Shown in pieces: positions 26,646 to 37,051 of a stretch of DNA of 64,000 nt. The position numbers and the translations under genes were made by a program. The notes under the pieces were generated by a model. That model did no database searches. It was not told the origin of the DNA and saw only the letters and a list, made by a program, of their open reading frames with translations. Each line of letters starts with the position of its first letter. Position 1 is the stretch's first letter. This DNA is from JBDZVM01 sp040255675 (GTDB lineage: Bacteria; Actinomycetota; Actinomycetes; Acidothermales; Acidothermaceae): positions 1-64,000 of the forward strand of contig JBDZVM010000014.1 in NCBI GenBank assembly GCA_040255675.1, written 5' to 3'.

Positions 26646-27887
26646 GTGTCCGGCCCGAACAACTGGCTGTTTTTGATCACACTGGCGGTCGCCTTCGCCG
26701 GCCTGCTGGTATGGCTCGCACGCGCCCGCCATCTCGCGGTGAAACTGCTGGCCGGCACGCTTGCTTTCGCGATAAGCACGCTGTTCGGCGCCGGTCTCGT
26801 GAACAACTTCTACCAGTACTACACATCGTGGGGAGCCATATATGACGCACTTACAAACACCGGCGCCGTCGACTATCCGCCGGCCGCCCTCGCCTCCGCC
26901 GAGCACCGCCATGTCGCAGGGGTAACACGCGCGGTGCGCGCGCCGCCTGGCAAGAGCGCCGCGGTCGGTGGCGAAGGCACCACGGCGTTCGTGATTCCTC
27001 GCCTCGCACTGCGTGCGACTGCCGACCCGGCAAGGGGAAGGCTCGTGCAGTTGCAATTGCCCGGGGCGGCCAGCGGTCTCAATCGCAGCGGATTCGTCTA
27101 CTTGCCTCCCCAGTACTTCGAACCTGCCTACGCGAACGCCAGGTTTCCGGTCCTGGAATTGCTGCACGGCCAGCCCGGTGATCCCGGCAACTGGATCTAC
27201 GCGCTGCGACTACCCACGGTCATGCACGACGAGATCAACGCGGGGCGAGTCGGGCCCATGGTTGTCGTCATGCCTGCCACGTACAGCGGCGCGCACGGAA
27301 CCGACTGTGTTGACAGCAAGGCGGCCCGAAATGACACCTATCTCAGCCGCGATGTGCCCGCGGATATCGCCGCGAATTTTCGGGTGCTACCTCCAGGTAT
27401 GAACTGGGGAATCGGCGGCCTGTCGGACGGCGGCTACTGCGCCGCGAACCTCGCGTTGCGTCACCGCGGCAGCTTCGGCGCTGTGGCCTCGATGGACGGC
27501 TTCTACACCGCTTCTGCTGACCTCGGCGTGCTGCGCCACGTCTTGAACGGCAACATCAGCGCGCTGATCGCGAACGATCCGACTGCCGCGCTGGCACGAA
27601 CGGCACCGCTCCCCCGATTTTGGATCATGGCGGGAGCCAGTAATCGCACCGATCTCACCTTGGCTCAAGACTTTCGGGCCGCCGTACAAACTCGCGAGCC
27701 GATCCGTTACGTCGTCCTCTTTGGTGGCCAACACACGCCGTCAGCGTGGCGGGCCGTCCTTCCCGATCTCTTGACCTGGGCATGGACCACGCTGTCGGGC
27801 GAACCGTCACCGACCGGTGTCGAGCATTTCCGGCTCAGCGGCGAGTTCGCTTTGCCGGCGACCACATCACTGCCGCCGCTGTCTTGA
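26646..27887 (+). CDS. Membrane-anchored esterase of the PF00756 (esterase D / antigen 85-like) family
   Basis: This 413-aa protein has two hydrophobic N-terminal segments (LFLITLAVAFAGLLVWLA, LAVKLLAGTLAFAISTLFGAGLV) and then an alpha/beta hydrolase domain. The domain shows FPVLELLHGQPGDPGNW, the nucleophile elbow GGLSDGGY (Ser260) and a C-terminal His in VVLFGGQHTPSAW. The catalytic part is expected outside the membrane. The natural ester is unknown; a mycolyltransferase role is not implied. The GTG start at 26646 has GAGGAAG upstream. It diverges from the ABC exporter and converges with DUF4233 four bases beyond its stop. Confidence 0.85.
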   Translation: MSGPNNWLFLITLAVAFAGLLVWLARARHLAVKLLAGTLAFAISTLFGAGLVNNFYQYYTSWGAIYDALTNTGAVDYPPAALASAEHRHVAGVTRAVRAPPGKSAAVGGEGTTAFVIPRLALRATADPARGRLVQLQLPGAASGLNRSGFVYLPPQYFEPAYANARFPVLELLHGQPGDPGNWIYALRLPTVMHDEINAGRVGPMVVVMPATYSGAHGTDCVDSKAARNDTYLSRDVPADIAANFRVLPPGMNWGIGGLSDGGYCAANLALRHRGSFGAVASMDGFYTASADLGVLRHVLNGNISALIANDPTAALARTAPLPRFWIMAGASNRTDLTLAQDFRAAVQTREPIRYVVLFGGQHTPSAWRAVLPDLLTWAWTTLSGEPSPTGVEHFRLSGEFALPATTSLPPLS

Positions 27888-27891
27888 CGCG

Positions 27892-28338
27892 TTACTCGCG
27901 CGGCTTCGCCGCCGACACTGTCGGGTGCTCAACACTTGCCGCGAACCGCTCGGCCACCCGAATCGCGCTGTCTCCGACGCGCAGCGCCGCGATCCACAGC
28001 AACGCGAACACCGCACCGACGAAAAACATCACCGGGACGACGAACCCGCACACGATCGCGAGTACCTGCAGCACTGAGCCGGCCGCGAACGCCCAGCGCT
28101 TCTTGATGCGAGCCGCGATCACGAGGCAGGCGAGCGCCAGCACTCCCCCAACCGAGGCAGCCACCGCGACGGCGACGTGCGACATCACGACCGCCACGAT
28201 GATCGCCAACCAGAACACGACGAATTCCATCGCGAGCACGCTCGACGCCAGCCGTCGCTTGCCCTTGATCGCATCGAGTCGGACGGCGGCAACCCGCTCG
28301 GCAATCTCGTCGGGCGTCAGGGTGGGCGTGTCACTCAC
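27892..28338 (-). CDS. DUF4233 membrane protein
   Basis: This 148-aa protein has an N-terminal cytoplasmic helix (LTPDEIAERVAAVRLDAIKGKRRL) and four hydrophobic segments, including SVLAMEFVVFWLAIIVAVVMS. It matches the DUF4233 family found directly downstream of folC in actinobacteria. The function is unknown. The GTG start at 28338 lies 37 nt after folC. Confidence 0.85.
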   Translation of the reverse strand: MSDTPTLTPDEIAERVAAVRLDAIKGKRRLASSVLAMEFVVFWLAIIVAVVMSHVAVAVAASVGGVLALACLVIAARIKKRWAFAAGSVLQVLAIVCGFVVPVMFFVGAVFALLWIAALRVGDSAIRVAERFAASVEHPTVSAAKPRE

Positions 28339-28375
28339 GGCACAACCCCATCACAGTAACTTCTGGATCTGACGC

Positions 28376-29713
28376 TCACGGCGACCGCCGAAGGAGCGTG
28401 CGCGCCTCCCCGGCGGTGACGACCGACCCGGTCACGAGCACCCCGGCCCCGCCGAAGTCGGAGTCTTCTTCAGCTCGCTCGACGGCCGCGTTGATCGCGT
28501 CGGCGAGGCTCACCTCGACGTCGACTCGGTCGGCGCCGAACACGTCGACCGCGATCGCGGCCAGGTCGTCGGCCGGCATCGCGCGCGCCGACGAGTTTTG
28601 CGTCACGACGACGTGGGCGAGAAACGGCTCGAACGCTTCGAGAATGCCGAGCGCGTCTTTGTCGGCCAACACCGCGAGCACCCCGACGAGACGGCGAAAA
28701 GCGAACCCCTCGGCGAGCGCCTCGACCGTGACCCGGGCGCCGGCCGGATTGTGGGTGGCGTCGACCAGAATCGTCGGCGAGCTGCGCACCACCTCGAGCC
28801 GGCCGGGCGACCGGACGTCGGCGAACCCGGCTCGCACCAGGTCGGCGTCGAGCGCGCCGCTGCCGCCAGCGAACGCTTCGACGGCGGCGAGCGCACAGGC
28901 CGCGTTCGACGCTTGGTAACCGCCGTACAGCGGGACGAAAACCTCGTCGTAGGTCGCGTGGAGCCCGCGCAGCGTGACGAGCTGGCCCCCGACCGCGTTG
29001 GCGCGCGAGACCACGCCGAATTCCAAGCCTTCGCGCGCGACGACCGCCTGCACCTGCGCTGCCTTGCGCAAGAGAACCTCGGCGGCGTCGGCCTGCTGGT
29101 GCGCAAGCACCACGGTCTGGCCGGCCTTGATGATGCCCGCCTTTTCGCCGGCAATCTCCGCGATCGTGTCACCCAGGTAGTTCATGTGGTCGAGGTCGAC
29201 CGGCATCACCACCGAGACCGGCGCCTGCACGACGTTCGTCGCGTCGAGCCGCCCACCCATGCCAACCTCGACGACGGCGACGTCGACCGGCGCCTCCGCG
29301 AACGCGGCGAACGCCATGCCGGTCATCGCCTCGAAAAACGAAAGCCGGACGTCGAATTGCGCGTCGACGAGATCGAAGAACGGTGCCGTTTCGTCATACG
29401 TGGCAACGAACTTCTCGGCGGAGATCGGCTCTCCGTCGAGACTGATGCGCTCGGTGATCGATTCGAGGTGCGGGCTCGTGTAGCGGCCCGCGCGCAAGCC
29501 GAGCGCGCGGCACAACGCGTCGACCATGCGCGCCGTCGACGTCTTGCCGTTCGTGCCCGCGATGTGCACCGCCGGGTAGCTCAGCTGCGGATCGCCAAGC
29601 GCGTGCATGAGCGCCGCCATGCGTTCGAGCTTCCATTCGATCCGCGACTCCGGCCAGCGACCGAGCAGTTCTTTCTCGACGCGGGTGAGCTCAGAAGCGG
29701 GGTCGGCCGTCAT
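28376..29713 (-). CDS. folC: Folylpolyglutamate synthase / dihydrofolate synthase
   Basis: This 445-aa Mur-ligase-fold enzyme has the P-loop GTNGKTST at 53-60, VDVAVVEVGMGGRLDATNVV, and LVDATHNPAGA in the C-terminal half. It adds glutamate to folates. The ATG at 29713 overlaps the valS stop by four bases. Confidence 0.96.
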   Translation of the reverse strand: MTADPASELTRVEKELLGRWPESRIEWKLERMAALMHALGDPQLSYPAVHIAGTNGKTSTARMVDALCRALGLRAGRYTSPHLESITERISLDGEPISAEKFVATYDETAPFFDLVDAQFDVRLSFFEAMTGMAFAAFAEAPVDVAVVEVGMGGRLDATNVVQAPVSVVMPVDLDHMNYLGDTIAEIAGEKAGIIKAGQTVVLAHQQADAAEVLLRKAAQVQAVVAREGLEFGVVSRANAVGGQLVTLRGLHATYDEVFVPLYGGYQASNAACALAAVEAFAGGSGALDADLVRAGFADVRSPGRLEVVRSSPTILVDATHNPAGARVTVEALAEGFAFRRLVGVLAVLADKDALGILEAFEPFLAHVVVTQNSSARAMPADDLAAIAVDVFGADRVDVEVSLADAINAAVERAEEDSDFGGAGVLVTGSVVTAGEARTLLRRSP

Positions 29714-32370
29714 CCCGATGGCTCAGGGGGCAGCGCGTCGAGTTGAGAACGAAGCCGGACGACGTCGCCTTGCGCGCCTTCGAGACGCGCGCGCATCTTG
29801 TCGATGACCGGCCGCGGCGCCTTACCGGTGAATTGCGGGTTCGCGAGTTTCTCCTCGGCAATGCGCACTTCGTTCAACGCGGTGTCGAGGGCCTTGGCCA
29901 GCCGTGCCCGCTCCTTGGCGACGTCGATAGTGCCTGACAAGTCGAGCGAAACTCGTATTTCGCGACCACCCAGACCGACGACCACGCCGGCCGTTTCGTT
30001 GAAACCGCTCTCGGCCTCCTGCAGCCGGGCTAGAGAGCGAATCTGGTTTTCGAAAGGCGCGAGCGCCGTCGAAGCCAGCCCCTCGAGACGGGCGGGAACC
30101 CGTTGCGCGGGCCGCAAACCCTGCTCGGCGCGGAACCGCCGCACTTCGGTTACGACCGCTCGTAGGTCAGCCGCCAGCTTTTCGTCGTCCGGGAAAACTG
30201 TCTCGACGTCGAGTAGCTTTTCACCGCCCGTCACCAGACCGGACGGCCACGCGGCAACGACGAGCGATTCGCCGTGGGTGAGGTTGCGCCACAATTCCTC
30301 GGTGGCAAAAGGAATTATCGGGTGCCAAAGTCGAAGCAGAACGTCAAGCACGTAGCCGAGCACGCGCCGGGTCGTGTCGGCTTCGGCGCCGCCGCGCTCT
30401 AGTGGCAGCTTCGAAAGTTCGACGTACCAGTCGCAGAATTCGTCCCAGGTGAAGTGGAACAGCTCATCGCACGCCTTGGCGAACTGGAAGTCGTCGAGGT
30501 AGGCGTCGACCTCGGCGGCCGTGCGCGCCAGGCGCGAGAGAATCCAGCGGTCGAGTGCCGAAAGTGCTTGTGGGTTGGGCAATTCGCCTTCGCTAGTGGC
30601 CCCGTTCATGACGGCAAACCGCGTCGCGTTCCAGAGCTTGTTGACGAAGTTGCGCGCGCCCTGCACCCACTCGTCGCTCACCGGCACATCGGTGCCGGGG
30701 TTGGCGCCCTTGGCCAACGTGAACCGAAGCGCGTCTGTGCCGTATTTGTCGATCCAGTCGAGCGGATCGACGACGTTGCCGAACGACTTCGACATCTTCT
30801 TGCCGTGCGCGTCGCGCACCATGCCGTGCAGCGCGACCGCGTGGAACGGCTGTACGCCACCGGTGGCGTACAGGCCGAACATCATCATGCGGGCGACCCA
30901 GAAGAACAAAATGTCGTAGCCGGTAAGCAAGACCGAGGTCGGGTAAAACTTCTTCAGGTCGGCGGTTTCGTCAGGCCAGCCGAGGGTCGAAAGCGGCCAA
31001 AGTCCGCTGGAAAACCACGTGTCGAGCACGTCTTCGTCTTGTTTCCAGCCTTCGCCTTTGGGCTCTTCGTCGTCCGGGCCGACCACGACCAGCTCGCCGT
31101 CAGGCCCGTACCAGACGGGAATCCGGTGACCCCACCACAACTGGCGGCTGATGCACCAGTCGTGCATGTCGTCGACCCAGGCGAACCAGCGCGGCTCCAA
31201 CTCCGCCGGATGAATGCGGGTTCGGCCATCGCGGACGGCGTCACCCGCGGCCTTCGCGAGCGACTCGACCTTCACGAACCACTGCAAAGAAAGCCGCGGC
31301 TCGACGACCGTGTCGCACCGCGAGCAGTGCCCGACGGCGTGCACATACGGCCGCTTCTCGGCCACGATCAGGCCGAGCTCGCGAAGTGCCGCCGTGACGG
31401 CAGGGCGCGCCTCGAAGCGGTCGAGGCCTTCGAACGGGCCGGGCGCGGTGATGACGCCACGCTCGTCCATGATCGTGATCGACGGCAGGTTGTGCCGCTG
31501 GCCGATCTCGAAGTCGTTCGGGTCGTGGGCCGGCGTCACCTTCACGGCGCCGGTGCCGAACGCCGGGTCGACGTGCTCGTCGGCCACCACCGGAATGCGC
31601 CGGCCGGTCAGCGGCAACTCGATCTCGGTGCCGACCAGATGCGCGTAGCGCTCGTCGTCCGGATGAACCGCGACGGCGGTGTCGCCGAGCATGGTCTCGA
31701 CCCGGGTGGTGGCGACGGTGATCGGCCCGTACGAGATCGACACGAGCTCGCCATCGTCGTCGAAGTGCTCGACCTCGATGTCGGAAAGCGCGGTCAGGCA
31801 GCGCGGACACCAGTTGATGATGCGCTCGGCGCGGTAGATCAGGCCGTCGTTGTAGAGCCGTTTGAAGATCGTGCGGACGGCGGCGGAGAGCCCGGCGTCC
31901 ATGGTGAAGCGCTCGCGGCTCCAGTCGACCGAGTCGCCGAGCCGACGCATCTGACCGAGGATCTTGCCGCCGTACTCGGCCTTCCACTCCCACACGCGCT
32001 CGACGAAGGCCTCGCGGCCAAGGTCGTAGCGCGACGTGCCCTGCTTGGCCAGCTCGCGTTCGACCACGTTTTGGGTCGCGATGCCGGCGTGGTCCATGCC
32101 GGGCAGCCACAGCGTCTCGTAACCCTGCATGCGGCGGCGGCGAATCAGGGTGTCCATGAGCGTGTGCTCGAACGCGTGGCCCATGTGCAACTGGCCGGTG
32201 ACGTTCGGCGGTGGGATCACGATGCAAAAGGGCGGCTTGTCGCTCGTCGCGTCGGCGGTGAAGTAGCCACGCTCGACCCACTGCTCGTACAAGCGTGACT
32301 CAACGCTCGCCGGGGCGTAAACCGACGGCAGGTCGGACGCCGTGAAACCCGAATTTGCTGCGCTCGTCAC
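29710..32370 (-). CDS. valS: Valyl-tRNA synthetase
   Basis: This 886-aa class I synthetase has the HIGH motif as PPPNVTGQLHMGHA (HMGH 62-65) and KMSKSFGN in the second half. An editing domain lies between them, and the C-terminal coiled coil (AKERARLAKALDTALNEVRIAEEKLANPQFTGKAP, landmark) is typical of ValRS. The GTG start at 32370 is preceded by TAAACT (32382-32377) exactly 6 nt away, so the mRNA may be leaderless. No T-box-like leader is visible. It is transcribed with folC and DUF4233. Confidence 0.97.
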   Translation of the reverse strand: MTSAANSGFTASDLPSVYAPASVESRLYEQWVERGYFTADATSDKPPFCIVIPPPNVTGQLHMGHAFEHTLMDTLIRRRRMQGYETLWLPGMDHAGIATQNVVERELAKQGTSRYDLGREAFVERVWEWKAEYGGKILGQMRRLGDSVDWSRERFTMDAGLSAAVRTIFKRLYNDGLIYRAERIINWCPRCLTALSDIEVEHFDDDGELVSISYGPITVATTRVETMLGDTAVAVHPDDERYAHLVGTEIELPLTGRRIPVVADEHVDPAFGTGAVKVTPAHDPNDFEIGQRHNLPSITIMDERGVITAPGPFEGLDRFEARPAVTAALRELGLIVAEKRPYVHAVGHCSRCDTVVEPRLSLQWFVKVESLAKAAGDAVRDGRTRIHPAELEPRWFAWVDDMHDWCISRQLWWGHRIPVWYGPDGELVVVGPDDEEPKGEGWKQDEDVLDTWFSSGLWPLSTLGWPDETADLKKFYPTSVLLTGYDILFFWVARMMMFGLYATGGVQPFHAVALHGMVRDAHGKKMSKSFGNVVDPLDWIDKYGTDALRFTLAKGANPGTDVPVSDEWVQGARNFVNKLWNATRFAVMNGATSEGELPNPQALSALDRWILSRLARTAAEVDAYLDDFQFAKACDELFHFTWDEFCDWYVELSKLPLERGGAEADTTRRVLGYVLDVLLRLWHPIIPFATEELWRNLTHGESLVVAAWPSGLVTGGEKLLDVETVFPDDEKLAADLRAVVTEVRRFRAEQGLRPAQRVPARLEGLASTALAPFENQIRSLARLQEAESGFNETAGVVVGLGGREIRVSLDLSGTIDVAKERARLAKALDTALNEVRIAEEKLANPQFTGKAPRPVIDKMRARLEGAQGDVVRLRSQLDALPPEPSG

Positions 32371-32555
32371 ACGCCGAGTTTAGGGACGACGCGCCGCGCG
32401 CGGCGAACCGGTATCGCGCGGCGGGTCGAGATCGGGGTTTCTCGCTCACGTCATCGCCACCACCCAATCACGCTTTTGTTGTTCAAGCCTCGGCGAGAAC
32501 GCGTCGACACCTCTTGGGTGGGCGCCCGAGCGAGGCGCACGAAGGGGTAGCGCAG

Positions 32556-33701
32556 ATGCGTGGCAACCAACCGGAAGTAGAGCCGTTCGAGTCGCCCTTC
32601 GCGCGCACGATCCTGCCTCAAAAGGGCCGGAAAGGCAGGCGCGACGAACCACAGACGAGCACGGACGACGTTCCCGGCGGCCCGTCAACCTCTCGAGCTC
32701 CAGGCGCGCCGCAAGCTGGCTTCGCACCCGCTGAAACGCAGGTTCCAGCCTTCGCTGCCGCCGCGCCGCAAGGTTCCCCGGCACCCGTGCAGGGTTTTCA
32801 ACCGCCGACGCCCGTGCAGGGCTTTCAACCGCCAGTGCCCCCTCAAGGCTTCCGGCCTCCAACGGTTCCGGGCTTCGGTCCGCCGGCTTTTCCGCCGGCC
32901 GCGTCGCCGGCAGTCGGCCTCGCCCCCTCGCAAGGCTTCCCGTCGCAAGCCGCGGCGCCCGCGTCAACCTCGGCACGAGAGCAGGCGACGTCCGAATTTC
33001 CGGCGCTCCCCACACAACCAGCTGACCAGTACGAGCCGCATCACCTGTCGGCGGGCGGGTCGCCCATGCTTCCGGACGACCACGCCGGCGACCCCTCCGG
33101 CACACCTGACCGGCCTCGCTCGTCGAAGCGGAGGCTGGCGTTGCTCGCTGTCCCACTCGTGATCGTCCTCGGTGCGGCGGCATACCTGTACGTGCCGAAA
33201 CTGCTGAACTCGTCCGATTCGTCGAAAGCGCCGACCATTACGCTGCCCGCGCGACTCGGTAGCGCGGTAAAGGCGACGGACGCCGACAGCCTGAAAACAG
33301 TGCGGGCCGCGCAAACGCACGCTCGCGCGGCGCTACCGGCCTTGGCGAACGTGAAGGTCGCTTTTTACGGCAAGGGGCCTCAACTCTTGGTCGGCGCCGG
33401 TCTCCTGCCATCGTCGATCGAGGCTAAAACGGCGGCCGAGCAGGATTCGCTTATTCGCCAGATCGACAACAAACTCAAGCCCGACAGCGGCAAACCCGAG
33501 AAACTCGCGCACGTCGCGTTTCCAGCACGTCAAGGCCAACTTTGGTGTGGCTTCGTCAAGGCCGACGGCGCGGTCCCGGCGACCACCGACTGTATCTACG
33601 TCGACAGGTACGCGGTCGTTTTCACCAGCGTGGTCGGCACCGACAACGCCAAAAACCTTACAAAAGCGAAGCAAATCGTGCAGCTTGTCGACCAGCAATA
33701 A
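32556..33701 (+). CDS. Pro-rich single-pass membrane protein of unknown function
   Basis: This 381-aa protein has a 190-residue cytoplasmic region rich in Pro/Gln/Ala with a repeated GFQPP/GFRPP element (PVQGFQPPTPVQGFQPP near 77-93). One membrane segment follows (ALLAVPLVIVLGAAAYLYV, about 195-213), then an outer domain of about 165 residues with two cysteines (LWCGFV and TDCIYVD). A Cys-Gly then Cys-x-x-D layout of this sort is common in exported actinobacterial proteins of unknown role. The ATG at 32556 has GAAGGGG upstream; the open frame before it is low-quality sequence. It diverges from valS. Confidence 0.75.
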   Translation: MRGNQPEVEPFESPFARTILPQKGRKGRRDEPQTSTDDVPGGPSTSRAPGAPQAGFAPAETQVPAFAAAAPQGSPAPVQGFQPPTPVQGFQPPVPPQGFRPPTVPGFGPPAFPPAASPAVGLAPSQGFPSQAAAPASTSAREQATSEFPALPTQPADQYEPHHLSAGGSPMLPDDHAGDPSGTPDRPRSSKRRLALLAVPLVIVLGAAAYLYVPKLLNSSDSSKAPTITLPARLGSAVKATDADSLKTVRAAQTHARAALPALANVKVAFYGKGPQLLVGAGLLPSSIEAKTAAEQDSLIRQIDNKLKPDSGKPEKLAHVAFPARQGQLWCGFVKADGAVPATTDCIYVDRYAVVFTSVVGTDNAKNLTKAKQIVQLVDQQ

Positions 33702-33721
33702 CCCCGGAGACGTCGAACTCT

Positions 33722-33813
33722 CGCGTGGATCACGTTCGGGCAGGTAACTCGGCCCTTACGAGGCATATGGACGTCGCAAAGGACGTCTTACCTGCCCGAA
33801 CGTGATCCACGCG
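33722..33813. repeat. Dispersed palindromic element, copy 1
   Basis: A perfect 26-base inverted repeat (33722-33747 against 33788-33813) surrounds 40 bases that contain CCCTTACGAGG. The right arm ends at the base before the stop codon of the convergent minus gene. The outer arm TTACCTGCCCGAACGTGATC, extended by three bases, matches the element at 61186-61268 in 22 of 23 positions. The position suggests a two-way terminator; the shared sequence suggests a dispersed repeat family. Confidence 0.85.
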
Positions 33814-34221
33814 CTAGATCCGCAGCACGCGCTCGAAAAGCGCGCGATACGACTGCAACGCTCGGCGCAGTTCTTCAGTCTCGAGTTCTCCGCCGGCACC
33901 CGCATGTTGTTCCAAGGCGGCTTTGCGCTTGGAAAACCCGGCTGTCAACGATTGCGCTACTTCGGCAACCAGCGCGTCGGCGCCGTCGACTGCCTTGCGC
34001 GGATCATCGACGAACATCGCTTGTATTTCACGCCAACGTGATTCGAAGTCGCGTCGAGTTTCACTCGGCAGCAGGTCGACGTCGTCGGCCATATCGTCGT
34101 CGCGGGTCGTCGCTCGCCGCGAAGCGTCAACGTCGCGACCCGCGTCGCCGGATGTCTCAGAAACTACGGGCGCGGCCGGGTCGTCGACATCGACCGCACG
34201 CCGCGGATATTCGGCGGTCAT
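33814..34221 (-). CDS. Short paralogue of the neighbouring membrane protein
   Basis: This 135-aa protein has an acidic N-terminus of about 50 residues and a conserved part: FESRWREIQAMFVDDPRKAV, then ADALVAEVAQSL, then TEELRRALQSYRALFERVL. The next gene carries WREVQARFVDEPREAV, ADRLVRDV and TEELREAMVHYRALFESLL in the same order. It has no membrane segment, unlike its partner, so the two are diverged duplicates. The ATG at 34221 overlaps the partner's stop by four bases, which argues that they are made together. The function is unknown. Confidence 0.75.
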   Translation of the reverse strand: MTAEYPRRAVDVDDPAAPVVSETSGDAGRDVDASRRATTRDDDMADDVDLLPSETRRDFESRWREIQAMFVDDPRKAVDGADALVAEVAQSLTAGFSKRKAALEQHAGAGGELETEELRRALQSYRALFERVLRI

Positions 34222-34799
34222 CTGCTACTCCTTGCCCCGCTGCGCCCCGACGTCGTCTCCTCCGACGGTGCGAGCAACGACTCGAACAACGCGCGGTAGT
34301 GCACCATCGCTTCGCGCAACTCTTCGGTCGTCGCTTCACCGCTCAGGTCGCGTAGCTGAATGTCATGCGCGGCACGGTAATGGCCGACGACGTCCGCATG
34401 CTCGACCGACAAATCCGCGCTCTGCCGGTCGAAATCGGCCATCGGATAGCCGCGTTCTGACATGACGTCGCGCACGAGACGATCGGCGTCGGTGACCGCT
34501 TCGCGTGGCTCGTCGACGAACCTGGCTTGAACCTCACGCCACGAGGCCGCGAATGCTTGACGCTGCATGGGGTCGAGCGGTCTGATGTGTAATTCGTCGT
34601 GACGGCGCTGGCGATCTGCCAGCTCCCGTTCGGCGCCTCGGCGGTTTCCGGCATCGTGCAACGTGCGCTCGTACTCGCGCCCGAACTGCTCGTGCAACTG
34701 CGCGCTCCGGGCCCGTGTACGCTCCCGCATCATAAGTACAGCAAGCAAACAAATCGCGATCGCCAACACAACGGCGAGCACGATGACGGCGGCTAACAC
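34218..34799 (-). CDS. Conserved single-pass membrane protein (RPLDP / YRALFE type)
   Basis: This 193-aa protein starts with one membrane segment (VIVLAVVLAIAICLLAVLMM), then a basic/acidic helix (RTRARSAQLHEQFGREYERTL). The conserved part is RHDELHIRPLDPMQRQAFAASWREVQARFVDEP, YPMADFDRQSADLSVEHADVV and TEELREAMVHYRALFESLL (landmarks). From memory, similar proteins are common in actinobacteria without known function. The GTG at 34799 is chosen because AGGAGG lies 6 nt upstream; a longer frame to 34928 would overlap clpX. Confidence 0.75.
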   Translation of the reverse strand: MLAAVIVLAVVLAIAICLLAVLMMRERTRARSAQLHEQFGREYERTLHDAGNRRGAERELADRQRRHDELHIRPLDPMQRQAFAASWREVQARFVDEPREAVTDADRLVRDVMSERGYPMADFDRQSADLSVEHADVVGHYRAAHDIQLRDLSGEATTEELREAMVHYRALFESLLAPSEETTSGRSGARSSR

Positions 34800-34902
34800 G
34801 GCTTTCCTCCTGGTGTTCGGCAACCAGGTGAAAATTCCCGTCACCGCCGCCCGGAAACGGCACCATTGGCTAACCGGCGCGTGAACTCGCGCAATAAGAG
34901 GT

Positions 34903-36201
<1,299 letters not shown>

Positions 36202-36395
36202 CCGACCCGTCTCCTGTCTTCCCCGTCGCCGCGCCTGCTGACCATCCGAGCCGCCAGACCCCTTAGAAGGTACCGCCTTAGGCGTCGATTGTCGGCCCTG
36301 TTGCGCGTGTCCGATCCGTCTGCCGCACGAAATCACGCGGCTTTTTCGGACGACGCTCCGCTTGTCTCCCTACGTCGGTGTAACTACGTGCCGTG

Positions 36396-37034
36396 CTAAT
36401 GCGCCGCCAGGGTGAGCTTGCGGCTGGTAATCACCTCGTCGATGAGTCCGTACTCGACGGCTTCATCGGCGGTAAGAATCTTGTCGCGTTCGATGTCTTG
36501 CCGGATCTGGTCCTTCGTGCGGCCGGTGTGCTTCGACAACATCTCTTCGAGGAGGTCCTTCATGCGAAGAATTTCTCGCGCGGCGATTTCGATGTCGCTC
36601 GCCTGCCCGCCCGCCTCACTCGACGGTTGGTGGATCAGGATGCGAGAGTTCGGCAACGCGATGCGCTTGCCCTTCGCGCCGGCGGCTAGCAGGACGGCGG
36701 CGGCCGAGGCAGCCTGCCCCATGCAGATCGTCTGCACCTCGGGGCGGATGAACTGCATCGTGTCGTAGATCGCCGTCAAAGCGGTGAACGAGCCGCCTGG
36801 CGAGTTGATGTAAAGCTGGATGTCGCGGTCTGGGTCCATCGACTCGAGCGTGAGAAGCTGCGCCATCACGTCGTTGGCCGAAACGTCGTCGATCTGGACG
36901 CCGAGGAAGATGATGCGCTCTTCGAACAGCTTGGTGTAGGGGTTGTGGATGCGATCGCCCTGACTGGTGCGCTCGCGAAACTCAGGGACGATGTAACGGC
37001 TTGTCGGCCGGTCGAGACCCCACATGTCTGGCAC
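36396..37034 (-). CDS. clpP2: ATP-dependent Clp protease proteolytic subunit ClpP2
   Basis: This 212-aa serine protease has the nucleophile in GQAASAAAVLL, the histidine in ILIHQPS and LYINSPGGSFTAL. It assembles with ClpP1 into the mixed barrel used by actinobacteria. GTG at 37034 has GAGGAG upstream; ATG at 37025 is an alternative. It follows clpP1 by 17 nt. Confidence 0.97.
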   Translation of the reverse strand: MPDMWGLDRPTSRYIVPEFRERTSQGDRIHNPYTKLFEERIIFLGVQIDDVSANDVMAQLLTLESMDPDRDIQLYINSPGGSFTALTAIYDTMQFIRPEVQTICMGQAASAAAVLLAAGAKGKRIALPNSRILIHQPSSEAGGQASDIEIAAREILRMKDLLEEMLSKHTGRTKDQIRQDIERDKILTADEAVEYGLIDEVITSRKLTLAAH

Positions 37035-37051
37035 CGACTCCTCCTCGAATC

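Noticed and set aside
30454..32298. Long open frame on the plus strand opposite valS
   Set aside because: It mirrors valS codons, is rich in Arg/Val/His as expected for a GC-rich shadow, and valS motifs prove the other strand is coding.
36202..36395. Riboswitch or structured leader before clpX
   Set aside because: The 194-base gap shows only weak, short complementary segments and no known riboswitch core.
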